From assembly GCA_013433145.1 (NCBI GenBank), contig CM024182.1:5752501-5816500 (forward strand): a DNA stretch of 64,000 nt, given 5' to 3'. The notes under the pieces are model-generated. The model did no database searches, was not told the DNA's origin, and saw only the letters and a list, made by a program, of their open reading frames with translations. The stretch is from Ascaris suum. Taxonomy: Eukaryota > Nematoda > Chromadorea > Rhabditida > Ascarididae. Positions 50,101-60,055 of the stretch are shown one piece after another (position 1 is the first letter of the stretch; each line of letters begins with the position of its first letter). Position numbers and translations under genes: made by a program.

Positions 50101-52847
50101 GACTCATTTACTTTGCTATAATTTTAAATAGAAATCTTATCAATGGAAATCATTTTCACTCTGTCATATCATAGTTTACGTCTCGCCTAAAGCAATCCTC
50201 CCCCTCCTCTAGGAAATGGCGATTTACTACTAGCATCTTTTAAATCAACTTCTCCGTCGAATCCCCTCCCCTTTCCCCCACTCCCCTCGCAGTGTTGTCC
50301 AGCTGTTATCACGATTATCCAACCCCGAGGTGCTTTGCTATTTCAATTCAACGCATGTCGCAAGTGATAAAATGCATCGCTTTATTTCTTCACTACCAGC
50401 TTTTAAAGCTTATACAGCGCACGGCAAAGGGGCAGTCGAACGACTCGGTGAGAATGCCAACGCGGTACTCGCTATACAAGGGATAACTCCACCATCTAAA
50501 TCCATATGGTGAGTTTTCGAGGCAATAATGATATGGGACCTTCACCTTGCTACCCATCGGAGGAGAATGAACATCTCAGCATACGAGACTGAGCAGGACG
50601 AAGATGGTGCAGGCTGCTGGTCACTCAACTCCTTATACTTGCAACAGTGTGCCGAAAATGCCACACTTCTTGGAGGCAGTTTATTTACGTTATGGAAATC
50701 GCAACAAGACACCAAAAAAGCTGTACTCAGTCAGACATTATCATAATCACTTCACCTCTACCACTAAATATCTTCCAAAGATTTCTATGAGATCGCATTG
50801 TGGTGATACCACATTTGTACGTGTGTATTTGTTTAGAAAGCATTCATAAAAATATATACTTTTCAGCATGCAGATTGTTCGCTAATTAGACTGTTAATCA
50901 TTAACTTTACAAACTGCTGACTTACCTATTAAATAAAACTGATGATCGCTAATTTCATAAATCTATTGTCGAAAATTTCAGGCTATGTTGGACTGAATTT
51001 GAGCCATGAAGTATAAAAATGGGTTTAATTTCGCCCAGCGTTAGTTCGTTAGCGAAATAAGGCCGTTTTTAAGCCTGAGCTCCCTTTTCTCCTAGAATCA
51101 CTTCAACGGAAAGTTAAAAGTTTATAACCAATTAGCTGAATCACATTCTACAATCGTTCACTTTTAAACTGTTGATGGTCACGTAAATAAAACACTTCCG
51201 CAGCAAAAAAAAACAACACTCATATTTCAAGAAAGGCATTTCTTCATAGAATTCACTGCAATAAACTTGAATTGTGTTCACAATTGCTGCACAAATTGCC
51301 CAAGAAGATGCCCACGTGATTCAAAACAGCTTTCAGACGCTGCATCCACTCAGGAAAGACATTTGAGATTATCGGATAGTCTTCCCCCAGCCCGATGACA
51401 CTCCGAATACGACATTTGATACGAATATATGATACGCGAAGCTCAACTTGTGTCGCATTGAAGGAAGGCGATTTACATTTTCAGTGGTACACATTACAAA
51501 CTAGACAACTTCAATGATTTGGGCGAACTCCTCGTTCACAACATCCTCTATCAGAGGCGTTCAGCGGGTTCAACTAGAGATTACATAAAACGTCTCCTTT
51601 GAGAAAAATCATCGTTTCAGTGGCCTCTCTACCTAGCCGGAAAGTGAATACTGCACTTGCCCACAGCATCACACCCATAATACCGAATTTCGATAAAATT
51701 ATAACATCCTGCCAAGCCGAACCAAAAAACAAAGGATAGGGCCCAACACACGAGGCAACGTTTAGGTCATTGGGGAAACGTACCCGGGTTTCAACCGTAG
51801 TATAGTGTTGTTACTGAATAATGAGAACCAAAATGTGGACCAGAAAAAGACTGCAGATTGGAGCAACAGCATCCTCAGAGGTAAAAATCGACTCCGGAGC
51901 AAAGAGTCACTTTCACATCCTATTTCCAATATCTCATTAGCAACTCTATCAACTTCCATAAAATTGAGCTGAACAAGCATTCCCACAAAATTATACCTAG
52001 TCAAACAACTAGCGACTAGTTTTTTAAAAAAAAAGCTTCATAACGTGGAACACACACACACAACGTACCTTAGTGGTACAAAGTTTCAACTTGGCTGCTT
52101 AAACAGTACCTATAAAGTCTTCTCTGCTAGCGTTTCCTTTAAGGGAACATTAAACGCAATGGAAATTCAGTACTTTAAAAGTGGTTGAACGTTTTTTCCT
52201 TTGTTGCCTTTGACAAATAATTTTGTCTCCCCCAACAAATCCTTCCTTGCTTTATTTCCCTGACCACCTTTACCTGAAACACATTCAAGGTGCAACAATT
52301 TTTATAAGGTAACACACCTCTTTGCAGCACCCTTTATGGATTATTCTTTGTTAAGAATGCGCCCTGGTCCTAAACGATTGAGTAAAGCTAACATTCCTTT
52401 GTTGTCGACGTTCGTTTCCATGTCGCTAGAAAAAAATATACCCATTCACCGCTTTTTTTAATAATTATATTTACAACAACATTGGTTGTTCTTATTAGAA
52501 ATAAGACTCCGAAAAAATCGGGTTATTATGAGTTTCTTGTCAAATAAAGCAAAGATACGAATCCTCTCATCTGCTATGCAAAAACCGTGGCAGCAGCAAA
52601 ACCGCTGCAAAAATATATCTACATCGCACGATAATTAAGCAAACAGTATGGATAAAAAAGGCATGCAGCCAACCAAAATAACTCACTACTGGGCAGAGAT
52701 GATGTGTTCTTTAACCAATTTTTCCGAGAACCTCAGCGGTTCACCGGCAGATACTTCGACCGCTATTTCAAATGCTTCCGTATCGGTAGGCTCATTGCTC
52801 GTAGACGAAACTCGACGCATTGAGAAGATACCACTTTTGGAGCCCAT
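43883..52847 (-). CDS. AKTIP / Fused toes (FTS) homologue, inactive ubiquitin E2 variant
   Basis: Minus-strand gene for a UEV protein of the AKTIP/FTS family, which bridges Hook and FHIP proteins in dynein-linked vesicle transport. Six 3' exons join perfectly by phase: 49889-49953, 48042-48145, 47533-47667, 46918-47030, 45796-45852 and 43883-44141, giving 243 residues. They contain DGVYVIPS, WFGLLFVRRG, LRFTIFLPGDFPS, VVRFEADVFHPHLN, ELDLQRYIGDGW, NPEAAVMLRED and FSPWDASVHEP, each aligning in order with animal AKTIP. No catalytic Cys follows the HP motif (HPHLNKETHELDL), as expected for a UEV. A likely first exon is 52687-52847 and a tentative second is 50445-50495. The junction between those two is unresolved, so the N-terminus is less certain than the rest. 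Confidence 0.92.
45796..45852 (-). CDS. FTS homologue small exon
   Basis: Acceptor tttttgcag, donor ATCAG|GTACTT. It encodes QTRSAIYEPLSVCDSNSI and fits by phase on both sides (AA+G before, AG+A after), giving ..SIRFSPWDASVH at the junction, where AKTIP has ..AISFSPWNPSVH. Confidence 0.87.
46918..47030 (-). CDS. FTS homologue exon: NPEAA helix
   Basis: Acceptor tctttcag, donor ATAAA|GTGAGT. It encodes RTFFSFDADPSSCVNPEAAV and MLREDRESFIKKAREVI. The NPEAAVL.E.D..F motif is diagnostic for E2-like C-terminal helices and matches AKTIP closely. AAG TGA would be an in-frame stop if the donor were not used. Confidence 0.92.
47533..47667 (-). CDS. FTS homologue exon: VFHP motif and pseudo-active site
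   Basis: Acceptor ttgtttag, donor GTGCAG|GTTCCA. It encodes VVRFEADVFHPHLNKETHEL, then DLQRYIGDGWKPDKHRIYHV. The E2 HPN..C position lacks Cys (Leu-Asp-Leu), as in AKTIP (HPLVD..GELDV). Phase 0 both ends. Confidence 0.93.
48042..48145 (-). CDS. FTS homologue exon: UEV core strands
   Basis: Acceptor aaatttcag, donor ATTCCG|GTTTGT. It encodes WFGLLFVRRGIYMGAVLRFT and IFLPGDFPSTSEIP, equivalent to [20 protein letters not shown] and the following IPDNYP of AKTIP. Exit phase 0 joins VVRFEADVFHP. Confidence 0.93.
49889..49953 (-). CDS. FTS homologue exon with DGVYVIPS
   Basis: Acceptor gtttgcag, donor CCTCAG|GTACTC. It encodes AQICREPIDGVYVIPSVADP and S, matching LPGVYVQPS of AKTIP. It leaves one base G, which completes Val with TG of the next exon, immediately before WFG. 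Confidence 0.88.
50293..50512 (+). other. Competing plus-strand open region (72 codons)
   Basis: A long pyrimidine tract and cccctcgcag precede it. The frame runs VVQLLSRLSNPEVLCYFNST through AVERLGENANAVLAIQGITP and ends PPSKSIW TGA; TG|GTGAGT at the end could instead be a donor. It reads like protein but no partner plus-strand exons were found and I do not recognise it. It overlaps the tentative FTS exon on the other strand. At most one of the two is likely real. Confidence 0.35.
50445..50495 (-). CDS. FTS homologue tentative exon (SYPLYSEY)
   Basis: Acceptor atttag, then WWSYPLYSEYRVGILT. The animal AKTIP N-terminus of the UEV fold has SYGPFYLEYSLLAEF, so SY-PLYSEY is a plausible match, and the exit phase (two bases) fits the following exon. 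The required donor GA|GTCGTT is weak. The same DNA is open on the plus strand for 72 codons, so this call is tentative. Confidence 0.38.
52687..52847 (-). CDS. FTS homologue probable first exon
   Basis: ATG lies 14 bases after a tttgcag acceptor, as expected for a trans-spliced nematode mRNA. It encodes MGSKSGIFSMRRVSSTSNEP and continues TDTEAFEIAVEVSAGEPLRF. The best donor is CCCAGTA|GTGAGT, leaving two bases TA; joined to exon 50445-50495 this would make TAA, so either the poorer GCCCA|GTAGTG is used or a small exon is missing. The human family also has a Ser-rich unstructured N-terminus. Assignment to this gene is by position and strand. Confidence 0.55.
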
Positions 52848-52861
52848 TGTTCAAATAACTC

Positions 52862-52868
52862 CTGCAAA
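52862..52868 (-). promoter_or_regulatory. Possible spliced-leader trans-splice acceptor
   Basis: On the minus strand tttgcag ends at 52862 and is followed by a 14-base leader and ATG. No donor-exon reading upstream fits, so an SL addition site is a reasonable inference; an ordinary acceptor cannot be excluded. Confidence 0.4.
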
Positions 52869-55151
52869 GAATTCAAGCTCCCTTTGCTAAACCATTACAT
52901 GAAAGGCTCTTCCGTTGCTAAAACCTCACTTCGGTAGTAAACTGGTGCTTTTAAAACCACAGAGATTCAGTTTCCGCTAAATCGTCTTATGGTGGCTATC
53001 AGATAAGAGTCATTTAACCGACATGTTATGAAATCTCGGGTTGCCGGTATCACAACAGAACGGGTCCGTTTCAACAGGGAATCGTCTGACTGCAAAAGCC
53101 AGCGATAACACGATGGAATATATTTTTAAAAAAAGAATGCCCAGCACGAATTATCGCTGAAGAAGAAAGCATGTTGTTCGAATGATAACGGTAAAAACAG
53201 AAGAACCGATTGCAACGATTTTTCGTTGACTGCAAGAAGCAACCGAAGAACAACACACCACTTAGCACTTCGTCGACAAATACAGTCACGATACGACGCA
53301 CCTGCACATCCACTAAAGTGTACAGTGCAGACGATACTGCAAGATGTGCATAAGACCCACTGCGACCCACCTGTTTTTGCGGGTTACCTAAACGATCAAC
53401 GGTCATTTCTTCTTGCTCCTGGATTCCGACTAAGCTGGCACGCATCGAAGACGCTGGATGCGAAGGGAGGAAAGGGACCAGGAACCAACTGTATGCATAT
53501 CCTGCATTTCATGCTTTGTTAATCTGGCTGGTCAGGTAACGTGAACGCACAATCCGCATACCACACCAACCCCAGTGGCATGCCTTTCCATGTTTTAAAA
53601 ATCTCCTCGTGGCCTTCGTGAAACAACTGTGCTCGTCCTGTGCGCCATCATTCTAAGTACTACCTATGCATCCTGCGTAATATCTGCAATACCTGTTAAA
53701 CAGGATGAAGCGCCCCGTCTGCACAAAACGCGGCTTCCACGTGCCTCTCTGGTTACATGAGTTCCGCTCGAATTCCGTGCCTATAAATGCTAAAATACTG
53801 CTCTCCTCATCACTCATGCATGAATAAGAATTCCACCGTGCTTGACGTGATCGAATTTCAGTAGTGCCGGTGTTCACATTAGCGTCAACCTTCGTAAGAG
53901 GAGTCTGCATGTAGGCTTTCGAGCAAGTAGCTATCGATGCCCAAACAGGAGGAGGCAACGATCGACATATCCGGCACATTCAACTTACCATAACCTTATT
54001 ACCGCAACGAACCCTCTAACACTGTGGCAGTAGTGCTGAATAGTGCAGACAGACAAAGTGCAGCTTTATGTTGAACTAAAAGTGTCTATATCACCGAAGC
54101 AAACACATCACCTTCCTCGTTGGCGGTCCAAATAGGATCCCGGCAACATATGCCAGTCTGTGGAGTCTTGCTTGTAAAAAGGTTACGAGATGTTGCGATA
54201 AAAACTAGAGTGAACCACCTCACCTTAAAATGACCCTAGAAGAAAAGCGTTTTGAAATGCAAACATTGCTTTTAATAATTCTATGTTTGCGAAGTTGAAA
54301 CATGTGCACAGACTTGTGCAGGATAAAAACGAAAAGTAACGAAGTTAAAGTTGATATTGGGCAAATTCAGGCAGGAAAAAACATCCACGATGAGGAAAAT
54401 CCTCAGCGGTGACAAACCAGAATGGGATTGCACATTTGATTACTTGTTGACTAAAAACTCACTGCTATACCTAACTTTCAGCAGCATGTATGAACAGCAC
54501 TTGCTTCATAATTTCGCTTGCAAATAAAATTCTAGCCATATGCAAGATCTAACCAAATTTGCAGATACTTTTACTAAGAAAAAATTCTTTCAGAAGCTGA
54601 AAAGCGTGAAAGAGGATGCCATCCTTTGGTTTACATCATATGAACCACACTTCGCGACTCCAGCTCCGCTCTTTTTGAAATCGAATCCAGCGAACAGATA
54701 TACCTATCGACGCCTTATACATCATAAGAATATGAAATGAAAGTGTGGCGTGGAAAGAACTCCTCCAATTTGCCATCATTCATAAAAAATCAATTATAAA
54801 GAGATCTCATACAAGCTACTTGAATTCGGTGTAAAATATTCTTGTTTCCGGTTTATACCACAAGCTTTTGTTAAAACATACGAAACACTGCGAACACTTT
54901 TATTCTCATGCTACAAAAAAAAAAAAACACCACAATCATTATTATCATTGAGGTATTCGCTTCAAAAAAGGTAAAAGTTTGCGTCTACCATAATCGCAGG
55001 GTTACTGTAGTATACGGTATGCACCGCAATGAAGACTATCAACAAAGATCACACCCAAGACCACCGTGAACAAAAAACATTATTCATCAGATGAACGCTA
55101 AAAAATAGTGCAGAAGCGACGAAGGAAGCGAACTACTAAAGAATATCTCTA
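52869..55151. other. Unassigned region between the FTS and mitochondrial genes
   Basis: Minus-strand frames at 53071-53445 and 53653-53979 (the latter with RSRQARWNSYSCMSDEESS) look partly coding, and GTTTAACAG|GTATTG could be a donor, but no consistent exon chain was found. They may be upstream exons of the FTS gene or another gene. Confidence 0.35.
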
Positions 55152-55415
55152 TCATGCTTGTCCAGGAGGCTTGTGATGAGCATAAGGCCAAATCAGCTTG
55201 CCATGGAAAAGTACAAAAAGATTCCAGAATCCAATAATAAGCGAGGTAATAGCAAACATCTTCGCAACCATAGTCAGTCTGCGATCAAATGGTCGTGCTT
55301 CTTCGCTCTTCGCACCGTTTAGTAGAGCTTGCTGCAACATTAACCACTTCGCTTTAATAAATGAATGCCAGCCTCTACGGATCTTACAATTCAATGTCAA
55401 TATGGCTGGTAAATC
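55152..55415 (-). CDS. mitochondrial protein exon c: membrane span and C-terminus
   Basis: Acceptor ctttctttag. It encodes DLPAILTLNCKIRRGWHSFI, KAKWLMLQQALLNGAKSEEA, RPFDRRLTMVAK, one hydrophobic helix and IWPYAHHKPPGQA before TGA. Clean long exon with strong coding character. Confidence 0.88.
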   Translation of the reverse strand, partial: DLPAILTLNCKIRRGWHSFIKAKWLMLQQALLNGAKSEEARPFDRRLTMVAKMFAITSLIIGFWNLFVLFHGKLIWPYAHHKPPGQA

Positions 55416-58400
55416 CTAAAGAAAGATTTTTTTTTACAAGAGAAAAACATATGAAACTATTAATTGGATATTAAAAAAACAAAAATAAAACAAAATATCT
55501 AAGATGATATCCAGTTATGATGTGTAAGAAGATCGTTATACAACTTGCAAAACCTCTTACATGGGAGAAATATTGCCGAGAGATACCGCAGAACAATATC
55601 CTACAAGTCTACCTAAAACTTCAAAATACTCGAAGGGAGAGACTCGGGAAACATCGTTCGCCTTTTAGTCTCACCACTTTCATTACCATCTTCTAATCGC
55701 TTCAAAACTGAACGGTAAATTATTTTTCAGCTACACCCACACTTTATGAGAATATTTTGCTTTCCACGTAAAAAAGAGATACAACAGTATTCTATTTGCT
55801 CCCCTCATCTTCACCATTATCATTCGATATTGTCCAATATTATTTACCTATTTACTAGCTCCACTCCACGGATTCAAGGTAACATCAGCAATACCATACA
55901 CCTCACAGTGGTTCATCGCAACAAAATTAATAAAGCTGGAAACTTTTTGCAGCGTTCTAGCAAACGAAAACGCTCTCCTTTTACTTCCTAAGAGCAGGTT
56001 TCTTAACCAACAGTTCGAGGTTCCAAAACCTCTAGCAGTGTTTCACAAATGGGATTACTATATGATCCCGTCATCGAGAGCATTTTAGTAAGGACAAAAA
56101 TAAAAGTTATGATCTACTAAAATTTAATTAATACCCCAAATTTGAGGCTCAAAGAAACTAATTCCAGATGCCCGGCATACCATGAGATAATAAGGCCCAC
56201 TTTCCAGCTCATGTGATTCGAGAGTAAAACTATTATTATGAAGTGCTCATATAAGGTGAGGTATTTGATGTTCTCTGTGAAAAATTTTTAGTGGACAAAG
56301 CCCGCTTAAGAGTGGGTCACAATATTTGAATAGTCACTACCTCAGTTCAGACAGAAAGTAAGGAACATGACCGACTGATATGAAATTATCTGCGTTGGCT
56401 GTGGCAACCCGGGCACAGAGTAAAACTCTCGCGGTAATTTCCCGTCTATCATCGACAAATCACGAGATAGCGAAAATCAGGGGCTTTACTAAGGCAGAAG
56501 CTTTAATGTGCCTTAAGTAGCCGCAGAGAAAAGAGAAAATACACCAGAGAAAATCGGTAGAAACAGACCTTCCAACATCGGAGTATACCGACGTAATCAA
56601 AGTCCATGCAATCATTAAGAAAACCGAACAAATGAAATGTTTTGAAACGATGCAACTAACCGAATATAGCTCCACTTGTTTCCTCAGCTTTGGATCGTAA
56701 AGACCGTATTTTCCCATAACGAGTTTTCCACACTTAGTGCCTTCCGGGAGACGAGGCAGAATCTTACCGGATGCCTAAAATTGATTCGAAATTACAGTCA
56801 TGAAAATTATTGACGTTGCAGCGCCTTTGAGAAAAAAGTTCAATTAAAAAAAAGAGGTGAATACCAAAACGCATTACTTGTAGCCGACTGCAGCTACAAC
56901 TGCTACCAGAAAGACTTTGAGTACACACAAATATTAGCTACCTTCTTATATACAAAAATTATCAGCTGACGCGCGCTCAAAGGAATTAAAAGTAGAAAGA
57001 TCCGCCAGGTAGATAAAAAACCCTCAAAAACTTCCCCGTGGATGTAACCAATCAACGTCCTTTTTATTAGGGTTGAAACTGCATCGTTATGCAACACGAA
57101 CTGCTTTCCTCAACCTTAGGATTGCTTTATGCGAAATCACTTCGAATAGCCTCTCCACTCAGGATGTCAAATATATTCCATTTATGAGGATAAAGACCTT
57201 CATGTGGCTTTGACGAAGGATATATCCTTTGCTCGCAATGTTCCCATAGCAGCGAATCCCTCGATTAATAATCATGCAGGTATCCATTTTGAAATTGAGA
57301 AGAAAAAGATATATCCTTTGAAAATGCCTGCCGAAGAATCGAAGAAAATTTACGTTCCCCAATGTTTAGTATAACCGTGGGGCACGACGATTCAATGAAT
57401 CAACGCAGAGCAAGCAAGCATAAACTTCCTCCAAAGAATGCACGCGTATGAACAGCATCGGTACAAGAAGGACGTTCTCGGCCACAAATGCACATTCGTT
57501 TTGCCAAAGAGGTTCTTACGATCAAACGGACCGATATTTGCCGCAACCGATTCCAAAGAAAAGATAGAGGAGAATCTTGAAGAGTTTCGCAGTATCGCAA
57601 GACTACTGTGAAGCCTCAAAAATCATATCCTTTTGGCAGCGTTCGACTGTTAAAAGTCAACAGCAAATTTCGATTTGCAGCCTCCTTCTATGACGATGAG
57701 AGACTGCTGAATCAGAAGACGAAACTAAGGAAACTTTCTGCACGAAGTCGACCTAACTAGACCTCCTGCGTTTGCACATTTGAGGATGAAAAGAGGGAGG
57801 CACGAAAATAACACGTATGATTGGATCCCGTCAAGTTTTCACAAAAAAATTCCCTCAAAGAAAATGGGTTATCTTTACACAGAAGCAGTCTTCCTTACTC
57901 GAACTGCCTCTGAACTGATCACGCAGCCATGCAAAATTTAGCATTGACATGAAAAGCGCTCAGGTTTTTGAGTACTGCCAAAAAATCCAGATCTCACAAT
58001 TCCGGTTGCAATGCAACTGCTTTGGAAGTTGGTGCCTAGATGATAAGCCAGAAAGGCCTCTCTTTATGGGAAAGAGCGGAACATTCTTCCGGAAAACGAC
58101 TAACAATGGTACTTTCGAGCCTTTTTCAACGCAACAAACCACTCTAAAAAATATGCCCGCTGTCTTGCACTACAAGATATTCTCACATTCCATGTTTTCG
58201 CTAAAGCCAATAATGTCGAAATGCATCGTACATTTATTTTTAGTGCTTAACGTCGACTAGTAGTGCTTTTCTCCGTCAAAATGCATCATCAATGATGGAT
58301 GAATACGTGTGAAAACTTACACCGAGTTGCCATTCTCCAGGATTCAACGGGTCGAATTCTTCGAGAGTTGGTGGTGTTTTACCGGCGCTTGTTGGAACTT

Positions 58401-58482
58401 GTGCACTTTGTGTTGCTAACCGGCGCGAACCTGTGCGCAAAATGGCCAATGGTCGCGGAATTGTGCGCATCGCCAACCACAT
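55152..58482 (-). CDS. Unidentified small mitochondrial membrane protein (3 exons, complete)
   Basis: Exons 58321-58482, 56661-56774 and 55152-55415 all join in phase 0, giving about 175 residues from the second ATG at 58470 (179 from the first at 58482). The N-terminus MRTIPRPLAILRTGSRRLA is Arg-rich without acids, a typical mitochondrial presequence. A soluble middle follows with TLEEFDPLNPGEWQLG, LPRLPEGTKCGKLVMGKYGL, then a basic region with NCKIRRGWHSFIKAKW. One membrane span, MFAITSLIIGFWNLFVLF, lies near the end, followed by HGKLIWPYAHHK. This architecture fits an inner-membrane assembly factor or respiratory-chain accessory subunit, but I could not name the family. A decayed plus-strand ORF lies in its first intron. 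Confidence 0.8.
56661..56774 (-). CDS. mitochondrial protein exon b
   Basis: Acceptor caattttag, donor TATTCG|GTTAGT. Thirty-eight codons: ASGKILPRLPEGTKCGKLVM and GKYGLYDPKLRKQVELYS. The frame stays open past the donor into hydrophobic T-rich codons, but that extension looks like intron. Confidence 0.82.
57150..57760 (+). pseudogene. Decayed ORF of unknown family inside an intron of the mitochondrial gene
   Basis: In one plus-strand frame the reading runs EDKDLHVALTKDISFARNVP, then HAGIHFEIEKKKIYPLKMPA, a TAA at 57372, a TGA at 57393, then QRMHAYEQHRYKKDVLGHKC, FVLPKRFLRSNGPIFA and EKIEENLEEFRSIARLL to a stop near 57609. After a frame change it continues SYPFGSVRLLKVNSKFRFAA. Two stops and a shift in about 200 codons point to a dead coding sequence, possibly a transposon protein. 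I do not recognise the family. Confidence 0.5.
58321..58482 (-). CDS. mitochondrial protein exon a: presequence
   Basis: Two in-frame ATGs (58482 and 58470). It encodes MRTIPRPLAILRTGSRRLAT, then QSAQVPTSAGKTPPTLEEF and a short tail ending in EWQLG. Donor CTCGGT|GTAAGT is strong. RRLA-TQS resembles a processing-peptidase site. Confidence 0.82.
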
Positions 58483-59008
58483 CTCTACTACTTCTTTGAT
58501 GAGTAGAACCGATCAGACCACCTCAAAACGAATAATTAAAAGCGCTTCAACATGCAATATCTTCCAAGCTACACGATTGTTCATTAACGTAACACATGTT
58601 TCACACTTATAAACATATCAGATATTATGAATGGGAATTTTACAATCAACATCTATATATGCTCCTAGACATGAACGCACTTGCACTGTACCTGCTACCT
58701 CAGTGCACTCATGTCATTCATCAGGTGATGCAGGTAAGAGCTGCACCCTGTGCCCATGTTAGTTGTTTTTGTCGTCTTCTTTATGAACACACCAGCGTGC
58801 ATTTTACAATCAGGTGAGTGCCCAGCACGCACGGAGCCACAAACCAATCACAACCGCTCCAGCGAAGCGCACTGTGGCCATGGTAAAACCCGTTACCCCT
58901 CATAGGCCTAAGTTGGCCCATTAAACACACATATGCTGACACGCGCAAACTGGGAATTGACAAAAAAACAACAACACTGTAAATGCCAGCAGAGCCCCCT
59001 TCTCCTCA

Positions 59009-59024
59009 CCCCCCCCCCCCCCCC
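59009..59024. repeat. Poly-C tract
   Basis: Sixteen consecutive C, intergenic, upstream of the mitochondrial gene and 0.85 kb before SINE-like copy 2. Confidence 0.9.
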
Positions 59025-59424
59025 AACTTTAACGAGGATGCCTTTTGGCGCAGCAGTTCTAGTAAGAATAAATTAAAGCTTATAGAGATTGACTTCTAAT
59101 CTAATTTTTAGTGCTAATTCTGGCTTATAATCGTGCGGATAAGTGGAGAATAAGCGGATAAGTGACGACTTCTATGTTTTCGGGTATCCGCTTTTTGTGA
59201 TCATCAATTGATCACTAAGACAACGCATAACAGTTGTTGCTCGGAGCCAAGAGGGCCGATCGGAAGGCCGCCATGTTAACATAAAATATTAATGCTCTCC
59301 TAGGCACGATTGTTGCATGGATTGGAAACGACACAACTTTTCTGCCCTCTCCATGCTTTAGGAAGATAGAGATCCTTCCTGACTATCCTAGTCGTAAACA
59401 TCTGAATTTGATTCTAGTGGCATG

Positions 59425-59435
59425 CCCCCCCCCCC
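59425..59435. repeat. Poly-C tract
   Basis: Eleven consecutive C, the third such tract in the window. Confidence 0.9.
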
Positions 59436-59860
59436 TTTACCTCACCTCCAACATTCCCAATTATGAAAACATATATAACGACGAGTGGATATGAACATCA
59501 AATCTGCTCAATGAAAAAGCTGCAGAATGGTAGAAAATTTCTGCAAAACATCCGCCCACCTGATCGCAGGAAATTTCACTCCTCTAATGCTAGTGCGAAA
59601 TGAAGCACACTTGACCGATTTTGCACTGCAAAAAGCAGCAATGCAAACTTTTCGTTTCATGACGCAAACGATTTGAAAACATCTAACTGCAGCGTCGATG
59701 TCCTGCAAATTTTTCACGAAAGAGTGGTTTAGGCGTTCCGTTTTGCTGCGGACGAGTGGGTTGTTGAAATGTGGTGCGGAAATTTGCATAATGTAACGAA
59801 GAGATTGCTGGCAACTGATAGTTTTTTTTTGGCATGGCCGTAGTTGCAAGGAACTTAGGA

Positions 59861-60055
59861 AATCGAACTGATGTGCTCAATTGTTAGCGCTCCGCGTTGA
59901 TCCAACCTGGAAATCCTTAGGTTATAGCCGGTAACTTGTCGCATTTTAAGCGGTGCTTAGAGTAATGAGACCTGCTTGCGATATCAGCTATTAGGCGATT
60001 ATAACCTTATTTTTGTCTACCTTGTTTTCGCATATCCTGCATTTTTCCGTCCCTC
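59861..60055 (+). repeat. SINE-like dispersed repeat, copy 2
   Basis: Partner of the copy at 5816. The A-box-like element is TGCTCAATTGTTAGCGC at 59874-59890 and the B-box-like element GGTTATAGCC is at 59920-59929. Both copies share the order A-like box, CCGCGTTGATCCAA, B-like box, then a T-rich tail. By eye they are roughly three-quarters identical over the first 190 bases. Confidence 0.6.

Noticed and set aside
51260..51560. Minus-strand FPEWMQRLKAVLNHVG and nearby fragments, reminiscent of transposase C-termini
   Set aside because: Several stops and no catalytic motif visible; similarity is too vague to call a family.
56460..56660. Hydrophobic extension of mitochondrial exon b (VSCIVSKHFICSVFLMIAWT..)
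   Set aside because: It begins with a good GTTAGT donor, is T-rich like the introns, and the next exon joins in phase 0 without it.
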